A DNA stretch of 8,632 bases from Sphingomonas sp. (GTDB lineage Bacteria; Pseudomonadota; Alphaproteobacteria; Sphingomonadales; Sphingomonadaceae): NCBI GenBank assembly GCA_030824725.1, contig JAPJRE010000158.1:1-8632 (forward strand). Reading direction: 5' to 3'. Of the stretch, positions 1-5,913 are shown piece after piece. Within the stretch, counting starts at the first letter, position 1; each line of letters begins with the position of its first letter. A program made the position numbers and the translations under genes. The notes beneath the pieces are model-generated. The model made no database searches, was not told the DNA's origin, and saw only the letters and a list, made by a program, of their open reading frames with translations.

Positions 1-2568
1 GAGGGTAAGGGCGCGGGCGAGCGTGGCAGCATTCGCCTCGGACGTGACGGTGAGGGTGCGGCTCTCGCCGGGCAGCAGGTCGAAGCCGTTGTCGCTCGGC
101 TGGGCGACGGTGGCGCCAAAGTCGAGCATCACCGCGCGGGCGAGCGCACCGGCGGTGACGGTCACCTGCTTGCCCTGCCAGCGGACGGAGAGACGCGGGG
201 CCGGATAGGCCATGTCCTTGGGCAGCAACCGCTCGAGGATCGCGCGCGAGACCGGCTTGCCGTCGATCCACAGCTCGGCGACGGCATAGCTGTCGGCGGT
301 CGCAGCGGTGCCGAACAGATCGGCATCGGCGATCTTGGCCAGTTCGAGCGCGCCCGGGGAAAGGTCGACCTTCTCCGCCTTCGCGCCCAGTGGCTTGCCG
401 TCCATGGTGAAGCCGCGCACACGCCATTCGGCAGCGATCAGGCCGGTGGCGTCGGACACGGCGGCGAGGCGCGTCGCGCCGTCCTTGTGCTCGGCGACGA
501 TCGCCTGGGGCGCGAACATCCGGCGTGCCTCGTACTGGAGCAGCTTCCACTGGCCGTCATAGTCGATGCTCGCCCAGCTGATCGCCGGCCAGGCATCGTT
601 GAGCTGCCAGTAAAGCGAGCCCATGGTCACCGGCGCACAGGCACGGTGGTGGCGCGCGGCCATGCCGATCGCCTGCATTTGGTTCACCTGGGTGAGATAG
701 ACGAGATCGGCGAAGTCGGCGGGCTTGCGCAGCCGCTGGTCGAGATAGAGCTGGAGGCGGCTGTTTCCTTCGCCGGCCAGGAACTTCTGGTGCGCCTTGA
801 GCACCGGGCTGTCGATCGCCAGCGGGCCGTTGCCCGCAAAGCCGCGGATGGTGGAGAGGTTCGGCATCGCCTGGAAGCCGTATTCGGACATGAAGCGGGC
901 GCAGCCGCTGAGATAGTTCTCGACCGGCTTGGAGCCCGACCAGACATCCCAGAAATGGCGGTCGCCGGTGGCGTCGGTGTCGACCGGGCCGGTATAGTCG
1001 TTCGAGGGCGAGCCCGGCCAATAGGTGGTGCCGGGCGCTTCCTTCAGCACCGCGTCACGCAGCGTGCGGTCGAACAGCACGGCCATGCCGGCGCCGATCC
1101 GCTCCTGTTCGTCGGCGCCGACCTTCTTCTTGAACGCCTTGCGATCGGACCAGTTTTCCCAGCCCGACAGGATCTCGTTGCCGCCGTTCCAGCCGATAAT
1201 CGACGGATGCGGCTGGAGCCGGGCGACCTGTTCCTCGGCCTCGATGCGGACATTCTCGCGGAACGCCGGGTCGGGCGGGGTGACCGAGCCGCCGAACATG
1301 AAGTCCTGCCACACCATCAGGCCGAGCTCGTCGGCCGCGGCGTAGAAGGCGTCGTCGAGATAGTATCCGCCGCCCCAGACGCGGATCATGTTCATGTTGG
1401 TGTCGCGCGCGTCGGTGAGCATGCGGCGCATGCGCGCTTCGGACACGTTGTTCGGGAACATGTCGAACGGGATCAGGTTCGCGCCCTTGGCGAAGATCGG
1501 CAGCCCGTTGACGCGGAAGCCGAAGCCGCCGCCCTGGGTGATCAGCTCGACGGTGCGCAGGCCGATGCGCTGCGACACGCGGTCGCTGATCGCGCCGTCT
1601 TCTTCCAGCACGGCCTCGACCTTGTAGAGCGGCTGCGCGCCGTAGCCCGCCGGCCACCAGAGCTGGGGCTTGGCCAGCGTCAGCGGCACACTGACCGCGT
1701 TCTCGCCCGCGGCGAGGGTGAGCGTGCGGCTCGCCTCGACCGTCTGGCCATCGGGGCCGGTGATGCGGGTGCGGACGGTGACGGCACGCGCGCGGTCGCC
1801 GAGCAGCTTCCAGCGCGCGACGAGCCGCGCCTCGGCGGGGTTGAGCGCTTCCTGGTCGACGCGGAAGCCGTCGATGCGGGCATCGTCCCAGGCCTCCAGC
1901 CGCACCGGCCGCCACAGGCCGATCTTGACGAGGCGCGGCGCCCAGTCCCAGCTGTAATCATATTTGGGCTTGCGGATATAGGGCGAGGTCTGCTTGCCCT
2001 TGGGCTCGTCGCCGAAGGCGGAATCATATTCGCCGGGAAGCGGGAATTTTTCCGCCAGCACCCTCGGCTGCAGCGTCTTGATCGGCGAGGCGATGGTGAC
2101 GACCAGCTCGTTCGCACCGGCCTTGAGCGCCTGCTTGGCGTCCACCCGCCACCGGCGATGGGCGTTGTCGGTCTCGATCAGCTTGCGGCCGTTGAGCGTT
2201 ACGCTCGCGAAGGTGTCGAGCCCGTCGAACACCAGCTCGAGATGGTCGCGTGCCAGCATCGCCGGGGTGACGGTCAGCGTGCGGCGGAACTGCCAGCGGG
2301 TGAGGCCCGCCCATTGGATCGGCGCCTCGTTGATGCCCTTGTACGGATCGGGCACGCGTTTGGCGGCGATCAGGTCCTGCTGGACGCTGCCGGGCACCTT
2401 GGCGGGGAACCAGGCGGCTTCCTTCGGGTGCGCCCTGGCGGCGTCCGTGTCGCTGGGGTCGATGCGCACTTCCCAGGCGCCGTCGAGCGATACCGACTGG
2501 CGCGGATCGGCCCAGGCGGGGGTGACCAGCGCGAGCAGCGGGAGGAGGGCGAGCGCGCGGGCCTTCAC
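1..2568 (-). CDS. Secreted GH2 beta-mannosidase (C-terminus cut by window edge)
   Basis: Exo-enzyme of glycoside hydrolase family 2, predicted to release beta-linked mannose from non-reducing ends (EC 3.2.1.25) in the periplasm or outside the cell. One open frame of 856 codons runs to the left edge without a stop. The GTG start at 2568 is chosen because it follows a GGAG ribosome site by 8 bases and gives a clean Sec signal (residues 1-20, ending AWA before Asp21); no ATG fits. Approximate domains: GH2 sugar-binding sandwich 25-225, Ig-like domain 226-340, TIM barrel 345-685, then C-terminal Ig-like domains. The acid/base is Glu465 in NGGNE and the nucleophile Glu562 in SEYGFQ. WGGGYY (398-403) and YWQLNDAWP (653-661) are typical of beta-mannosidases rather than beta-galactosidases. 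DNGFDLLPGE near residues 825-840 usually lies close to the end of such proteins, so probably only a few residues are missing. It overlaps the GH20 gene by 4 bases and is probably co-translated with it. Family assignment is firm; mannose specificity is inferred from motifs. Confidence 0.9.
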   Translation of the reverse strand, partial: MKARALALLPLLALVTPAWADPRQSVSLDGAWEVRIDPSDTDAARAHPKEAAWFPAKVPGSVQQDLIAAKRVPDPYKGINEAPIQWAGLTRWQFRRTLTVTPAMLARDHLELVFDGLDTFASVTLNGRKLIETDNAHRRWRVDAKQALKAGANELVVTIASPIKTLQPRVLAEKFPLPGEYDSAFGDEPKGKQTSPYIRKPKYDYSWDWAPRLVKIGLWRPVRLEAWDDARIDGFRVDQEALNPAEARLVARWKLLGDRARAVTVRTRITGPDGQTVEASRTLTLAAGENAVSVPLTLAKPQLWWPAGYGAQPLYKVEAVLEEDGAISDRVSQRIGLRTVELITQGGGFGFRVNGLPIFAKGANLIPFDMFPNNVSEARMRRMLTDARDTNMNMIRVWGGGYYLDDAFYAAADELGLMVWQDFMFGGSVTPPDPAFRENVRIEAEEQVARLQPHPSIIGWNGGNEILSGWENWSDRKAFKKKVGADEQERIGAGMAVLFDRTLRDAVLKEAPGTTYWPGSPSNDYTGPVDTDATGDRHFWDVWSGSKPVENYLSGCARFMSEYGFQAMPNLSTIRGFAGNGPLAIDSPVLKAHQKFLAGEGNSRLQLYLDQRLRKPADFADLVYLTQVNQMQAIGMAARHHRACAPVTMGSLYWQLNDAWPAISWASIDYDGQWKLLQYEARRMFAPQAIVAEHKDGATRLAAVSDATGLIAAEWRVRGFTMDGKPLGAKAEKVDLSPGALELAKIADADLFGTAATADSYAVAELWIDGKPVSRAILERLLPKDMAYPAPRLSVRWQGKQVTVTAGALARAVMLDFGATVAQPSDNGFDLLPGESRTLTVTSEANAATLARALTL

Positions 2569-2580
2569 TTCGCATTCTCC
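2565..2580 (-). promoter_or_regulatory. GTGA stop/start overlap with internal ribosome site
   Basis: The TGA of the GH20 gene (2567-2565) and the GTG start of the beta-mannosidase (2568-2566) share bases in the four-base sequence GTGA. A GGAG Shine-Dalgarno core lies inside the last codons of the GH20 gene at 2580-2577, 8 bases before the GTG. This arrangement suggests termination-reinitiation coupling of the two enzymes. An ATG at 2575-2573 is out of frame with the mannosidase and encodes no signal peptide, so it was not used. Confidence 0.8.
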
Positions 2581-4886
2581 GTCAGCACGACGCGTTCGAC
2601 CGTGTAGAACGGGTCACTGAGCGGTGAGGTGAACTGGAAGCAGAGGTCCTCATCGCCGCTCAGCTTGGGCAGGCTGCCGGAGAAGCGGAACTGCTGCGGC
2701 GCCTTGGCGGGATCGGGCAGCGGGAAGGTGGCGACGACGATCGGCTTGATCGTCTTGTCCTTCGCGGCCGCAATGCACCGGGAGGTGACGATCAGCTTGC
2801 CGTAGGTGCTGACATTGTAATGCGCCCGCACCTTGTTGAAGTCGTGCGCCAGACCGTAGTTGCGCGGCGTGCGGGCGACATCGACGGTGAACCCCGTCGC
2901 CACGTCCAGCGGCGCGGCCGGATAGGCGGTGCAGGTGTCGAACAGGTTGACGTTGAACACCGGCGCATTCTCCTGCGCCTCGGAATTGAGCGGCACGCGT
3001 AGCCCAAGTGCGCCCCTGGGGCAGGCGACCATGTCCGAGCTGGTGCGCGTCAGCAGTGCCGCGCGGCTGGTGTCGAAGGCGCGCGGCGTCGCGGTGGCCA
3101 CGCCTGCGGCGTCAAAGGCGGCGGCGGTGATCGTCGTGCCGGGCTTGAGCGTCAGCGGCGCCTTGTAGACCGGCGACTTCGCGGTCGGCTGCCTGCCGTC
3201 GAGCGTGTAGCGGATCGTGCCGAACCCGGTCTGGGTGGCCAGCGCCACCTTGGCCTGGTTCGCCCGCAGCGCCTCGCCGCGGGTGCCCTGCAGCTTGTAG
3301 TCGACCGCAAAGGCGCTGTCGGCAACTTCCATGCCCGAACGGCGCCAGCGCGCCATCTGCGGCTGGAGACGCGTAACGAAGCCGGTGAAGTCGCGCTTGT
3401 CCTTGCCCGACCAGGTGATCTCGGCGATCGCCGCTGCGCGCGGGAACAGCATGTGCTGCACCTGGTAGGGCGTGATCAGATACTCGCTCCACGCATTGCC
3501 CTGCGCGCCGAGCACATGGCTGGCCTTGGCGGCATCGATTCCGACCGGCATCGGCTCGTATTTGTAGACATCGGCCAGCGTCTGGATCGAGAGCCGGCCC
3601 GGCGGCTCGTCGCGGCGGTCGCTCTGCAGGCTGTCGAGATAGAGGGTGGGGGCGGGGGTCAGCACCACGTCATGCCCCTTGTTCGCGGCTTCCACCGCGC
3701 CCTTCTCGCCGCGCCACGACATCACCGAGGCCGATTTCGGCAACCCGCCTTCGAGGATCTCGTCCCAGCCGATCAGGCGGCGGCCATGCTGCTCGAGATA
3801 GGCGCCGAACTGGTCGATCATCCAGCTCTGCAGCCCGTTCTCGCCCTTCAGGCCGAGCGCCTTGATCTGCGCCTGCACTTGCGGCGAGCGCTCCCACTGG
3901 TCCTTCACCGCCTCGTCGCCGCCGAGGTGGACATAGGTACCGGGGAACACCGCCATCAGCTCGTCGAGCACTTCCTTGACGAAGGCGATGCCCTTCGGGC
4001 CCGGGTTGAAGAGGTACGGGTTGACGCCCCAGTCATGCGACACTTCGGGTTGATCGCCGAAGATGCCGAGCTCGGGATAGGCGGCGACCAGCGCCTGGGC
4101 GTGGCCGGGCAGGTCGATCTCGGGCACGATGGTCACGCCGCGCTCGGCCGCATAGGCGACCAGCGCCTTGAGCTGCTCCTGCGTGTAGAAGCCGCCGACC
4201 TTGGGGCCGGGCGCGCCGCCGGTGCTCGGCGGGGTGCGCCAGCCGCCGATCTCGGTGAGCTTGGGATAGCGCTTCACCTCGAACCGCCATCCCTGGTCGT
4301 CGGTAAGGTGGAGGTGGAGCGTGTTGAGCTTCACCGAGGCCATCTGATCGACCACGCCATAGACGAACTCGATCGGCTGGAAATGGCGGGCGACGTCGAG
4401 CATCAGTCCGCGCCAGCCGAAGCGGGGGGCATCCTCGACGCTAAGCGCCGGCAGCTTCACCGGCTTGCCGAAACCGTGATCGGGGCTGAGCAGCTGGGCG
4501 AGCGTCATCGCACCATAGAGGAGCCCGCGATCGCCGGAGGCGGCGATGCGCACGCCCTTGGTGTCGACGGTCATGCGATAGGCTTCGTTGCCCTTGATTC
4601 CGGTATCGCGCTCGAAGCGGATCGCGCCATCCGTCCCAGGCGCGCCGAGCGCCAGCCCGCGCTCCACCTTCACATGGGCGGCGAGCAGCTTGGCGGCGCT
4701 GGCGGCGGCGGTATCGCCGGCCGGCACGGCGATCGTGGTGCCGGTCGCCACGGTGAAGCTGCCCTTGCCCAGGGTCACGCTGGCGGGGAGGGGGGTGAGC
4801 GGCGGCGCGGTCTGGGCCACTGCGGTGGAGGACAGCAGCAACGCCATCCAGCCGGAATGCCTTGCCTGCTTCAGAAACGCGCCCAT
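2565..4886 (-). CDS. Secreted GH20 beta-N-acetylhexosaminidase
   Basis: Exo-acting beta-N-acetylhexosaminidase (EC 3.2.1.52) that removes terminal beta-GlcNAc or GalNAc by substrate-assisted catalysis. It is 773 residues long and complete. Signal peptide about 1-24 (AVA before Gln25); GH20 N-terminal domain about 29-149; catalytic TIM barrel about 152-500. The catalytic Asp324-Glu325 pair sits in HLGGDEA. Other expected active-site residues are present: Arg159 in WRG, HLTDDQGW (193-200), His262 in the DLPGH stretch, Trp374, Trp391, Tyr416 and Asp418 in TLYLD, and Trp466 and Glu468 in NAWSEY. A chitobiase/hexosaminidase C-terminal domain follows at about 538-606. Residues 610-773 form a further beta-rich region with four cysteines (622, 652, 704, 749), consistent with a disulfide-stabilised carbohydrate-binding or galactose-binding-like fold; that part is inference. 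The ATG at 4886 follows GAGGGGAG at 6 bases. It is the first gene of a two-gene minus-strand unit with the beta-mannosidase and is divergent from the GntR regulator. The true substrate (chitin oligomers or N-glycan antennae) cannot be read from sequence. Confidence 0.95.
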   Translation of the reverse strand: MGAFLKQARHSGWMALLLSSTAVAQTAPPLTPLPASVTLGKGSFTVATGTTIAVPAGDTAAASAAKLLAAHVKVERGLALGAPGTDGAIRFERDTGIKGNEAYRMTVDTKGVRIAASGDRGLLYGAMTLAQLLSPDHGFGKPVKLPALSVEDAPRFGWRGLMLDVARHFQPIEFVYGVVDQMASVKLNTLHLHLTDDQGWRFEVKRYPKLTEIGGWRTPPSTGGAPGPKVGGFYTQEQLKALVAYAAERGVTIVPEIDLPGHAQALVAAYPELGIFGDQPEVSHDWGVNPYLFNPGPKGIAFVKEVLDELMAVFPGTYVHLGGDEAVKDQWERSPQVQAQIKALGLKGENGLQSWMIDQFGAYLEQHGRRLIGWDEILEGGLPKSASVMSWRGEKGAVEAANKGHDVVLTPAPTLYLDSLQSDRRDEPPGRLSIQTLADVYKYEPMPVGIDAAKASHVLGAQGNAWSEYLITPYQVQHMLFPRAAAIAEITWSGKDKRDFTGFVTRLQPQMARWRRSGMEVADSAFAVDYKLQGTRGEALRANQAKVALATQTGFGTIRYTLDGRQPTAKSPVYKAPLTLKPGTTITAAAFDAAGVATATPRAFDTSRAALLTRTSSDMVACPRGALGLRVPLNSEAQENAPVFNVNLFDTCTAYPAAPLDVATGFTVDVARTPRNYGLAHDFNKVRAHYNVSTYGKLIVTSRCIAAAKDKTIKPIVVATFPLPDPAKAPQQFRFSGSLPKLSGDEDLCFQFTSPLSDPFYTVERVVLTENAK

Positions 4887-4892
4887 CGGAAA

Positions 4893-4900
4893 CTCCCCTC
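4893..4900 (-). promoter_or_regulatory. Ribosome binding site of the GH20 gene
   Basis: On the minus strand the sequence reads GAGGGGAG, 6 bases before the ATG at 4886. It is a strong purine-rich match to the anti-Shine-Dalgarno sequence. It supports this start, which is also the one that gives a complete signal peptide. Confidence 0.8.
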
Positions 4901-5002
4901 TCGTGCGGCCGCCGATCGGGGCCGAAGCAAGGGTGTAACCAATTTAGATCCTATCCGGCAACAGGCTTGCGCACACGGACATAGTTCTTTGCATTTAGCC
5001 TC

Positions 5003-5031
5003 TTGACCTAGACCGTTGAGGCTGATGGTAT
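5003..5031 (+). promoter_or_regulatory. Candidate sigma-70-type promoter for the GntR unit
   Basis: TTGACC at 5003-5008 matches five of six bases of the -35 consensus. It is separated by 17 bases from TGGTAT at 5026-5031, a weak -10 (three of six). Spacing is ideal but the -10 is poor. The -35 lies inside the dyad at 5004-5015 and the -10 forms the left arm of the dyad at 5026-5041, so a bound repressor would block polymerase. The transcript would have a leader of roughly 95 bases before the GntR start. Confidence 0.45.
5004..5015. promoter_or_regulatory. Candidate GntR/HutC-type operator 1 (DasR/NagR-like core)
   Basis: On the minus strand the sequence is CGGTCTAGGTCA. It matches 9 of 12 bases of TGGTCTAGACCA, the palindromic core known for the amino-sugar regulator DasR and close to B. 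subtilis NagR/YvoA sites. The left half GGTCTAG is intact and the right half is degenerate. It covers the candidate -35 element of the adjacent GntR gene. The consensus is recalled family knowledge; binding here is inference. Confidence 0.4.
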
Positions 5032-5041
5032 CATCGTACCA
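5026..5041. promoter_or_regulatory. Candidate operator 2: inverted repeat TGGTA-N6-TACCA
   Basis: TGGTATCATCGTACCA has perfect 5-base arms (5026-5030 and 5037-5041) around a 6-base centre. The arm sequence TGGT...ACCA is the outer half-site used by many HutC-subfamily GntR proteins, though the arms here are 4 bases further apart than in DasR/NagR sites. It overlaps the candidate -10 element and is centred 24 bases from operator 1. It is a good candidate site for the neighbouring GntR protein, acting as an autorepressor and on the divergent hexosaminidase unit. Confidence 0.5.
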
Positions 5042-5058
5042 ATGTAAGTCCGTAGGAA

Positions 5059-5070
5059 CGCGTGTACGCG
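5059..5070. repeat. Short GC-rich dyad CGCGT-GT-ACGCG in the GntR leader
   Basis: The 12-base sequence CGCGTGTACGCG has perfect 5-base arms around a 2-base centre, in the untranslated leader upstream of the GntR gene. The loop is too short for a stable hairpin, so a protein-binding site is more plausible than an RNA structure. In DNA this rich in G and C it may also be chance. Confidence 0.3.
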
Positions 5071-5134
5071 CTGCGGGAAACCTGCCGTAGACAGGGTTGC
5101 CGGGGCTGGCAACGGTGTCGGGCAAGGGGGAGGA

Positions 5135-5875
5135 ATGATGACGTTTTCGGACCAGATCGGCCGGTTTCGCGAAGGGAACCCGTCGCCGCTCTATCTGCAA
5201 TTGCAGCAGCTGATCCGCGAGGCGATCAGCGGCAAGATCCTCGCGCAGGGCGACGCGATTCCGCCCGAGCGCGACCTCGCCGTCGAGTATGACGTGTCGC
5301 GCATCACCGTGCGCAAGGCGATCGGCGGGCTGGTCGAGGAAGGGCTGCTCACGCGTCGCCGCGGCGCCGGCACCTTCGTCGCCGAGCGCGTCGAGAAGAG
5401 CTTCTCCAAGCTTTCCTCCTTCACCGAGGACATGGCCGCGCGCGGCCGCGCCGCCAGCAGCAGCTGGATCGCGCGCTCGACAGGCCAGGTGACTCCCGAG
5501 GAAGCGATGGCGCTGGGCCTATCGCCGGGCGCGGCGGTGCTGCGCTTCTCGCGCATCCGCTTCGCCGATGGCGAGCCGATGGCGCTCGAATTCTCGACCA
5601 TCGCCGGATACTGCCTGCCCTCGGTCGATGCGGTGGGGGACTCGCTCTACACCGCGCTCGAAGCTGCGGGGAACCGGCCGGTGCGCGCGCTCCAGCGGCT
5701 GCGCGCGGTGCCGTTCCTAGGCGAGCATGCCAAGATGCTCGGCGTCGATCCCGGCCATGCCGGCCTGCTGATCGAGCGCCGCGCCTTCCTGCGCGACGGC
5801 CGCCCGGCCGAAGTGACCCGCTCCTATTACCGGGGCGATGCCTATGATTTCGTGGCGGAACTCAGCGACGTCTGA
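5135..5875 (+). CDS. GntR-family regulator, HutC/UTRA subfamily (NagR/YvoA-like)
   Basis: Cytoplasmic DNA-binding regulator of 246 residues, the usual length for the HutC subfamily. The N-terminal winged helix-turn-helix spans about 17-84, with the family's PPERDLA (43-49), the recognition helix in SRITVRKAI (55-63) and the wing RRRGAGTFV (74-82). The linker and UTRA effector domain follow at about 90-242. FTEDMAARG (96-104) opening that domain, and the DGEPMALE segment at 145-152, are close to NagR/YvoA-type proteins that sense GlcNAc-6-phosphate or GlcN-6-phosphate. An amino-sugar phosphate ligand is therefore likely but not proven; other HutC members bind histidine intermediates or trehalose-6-phosphate. 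GGGAGG lies only 1 base before the ATG at 5135 and 4 bases before the in-frame ATG at 5138, so the second ATG may be the true start, removing one residue. It is divergent from the hexosaminidase gene and precedes the GH2 beta-galactosidase by 38 bases, suggesting local control of both arms. Confidence 0.93.
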   Translation: MMTFSDQIGRFREGNPSPLYLQLQQLIREAISGKILAQGDAIPPERDLAVEYDVSRITVRKAIGGLVEEGLLTRRRGAGTFVAERVEKSFSKLSSFTEDMAARGRAASSSWIARSTGQVTPEEAMALGLSPGAAVLRFSRIRFADGEPMALEFSTIAGYCLPSVDAVGDSLYTALEAAGNRPVRALQRLRAVPFLGEHAKMLGVDPGHAGLLIERRAFLRDGRPAEVTRSYYRGDAYDFVAELSDV

Positions 5876-5901
5876 ACCGCCCGCCTGCCTGCCTGATTTT
5901 T

Positions 5902-5906
5902 GGAGA
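5902..5906 (+). promoter_or_regulatory. Ribosome binding site choosing the GH2 start
   Basis: GGAGA at 5902-5906 lies 7 bases before the ATG at 5914. A nearer ATG at 5907 directly abuts the site and is in another frame, so 5914 is the start. The 38 bases between the GntR stop and this ATG show a CCTG triple repeat but no terminator-like hairpin with a T run, so read-through from the regulator gene is likely. Confidence 0.65.
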
Positions 5907-5913
5907 ATGCTGC

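Larger units (their letters stand above)
4887..5134. promoter_or_regulatory. Divergent control region between GH20 and GntR genes
   Basis: This 248-base stretch carries no credible gene and separates two divergent transcription units, so it should hold both promoters. It is visibly richer in A and T than its flanks between about 4935 and 5055. It contains a plausible plus-strand promoter, two candidate operator dyads (5004-5015 and 5026-5041), a GC-rich dyad at 5059-5070 and ribosome sites at both ends. A short dyad GGT-GTA-ACC lies at 4932-4940 in the GH20 leader. Its minus-strand reading TTGGTTAC resembles one arm of the 5026-5041 site and could be a weaker contact. No convincing -35/-10 pair could be assigned to the minus-strand unit. 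Confidence 0.75.

Noticed and set aside
1055..1915. A 286-codon open frame on the minus strand, overlapping the beta-mannosidase in another frame.
   Set aside because: The mannosidase frame continues unbroken through this region with NGGNE and WGGGYY motifs, so this is an out-of-frame shadow and not evidence of a frameshift.
487..2607. A 706-codon open frame on the plus strand, antisense to the beta-mannosidase.
   Set aside because: Its product is rich in Arg, Ala, His, Asp and Gly without recognisable motifs, and it lies wholly opposite a gene with an intact catalytic frame and signal peptide. Long antisense frames are expected in DNA with this third-position G/C bias.
4887..5003. A clear sigma-70 promoter for the hexosaminidase unit on the minus strand.
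   Set aside because: Weak -10-like sequences such as TAGGAT (minus strand, about 4953-4948) are present, but no partner -35 hexamer lies at 16-18 bases, so no promoter was annotated.
3453..5006. A 517-codon open frame on the plus strand, antisense to the hexosaminidase and running into the control region.
   Set aside because: Same low-information composition, no ribosome site or domain, and it mirrors the codons of a clear GH20 gene.
5081..5099. A possible hairpin or riboswitch in the GntR leader (AACCTG pairing with CAGGGTT).
   Set aside because: The stem is short with a bulge, there is no T run after it, and the roughly 90-base leader shows no fold I recognise from a riboswitch class.
5876..5913. 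A terminator between the GntR gene and the GH2 gene.
   Set aside because: The 38 bases contain a CCTG triple repeat and a run of four to five T, but no GC-rich inverted repeat before the T run.
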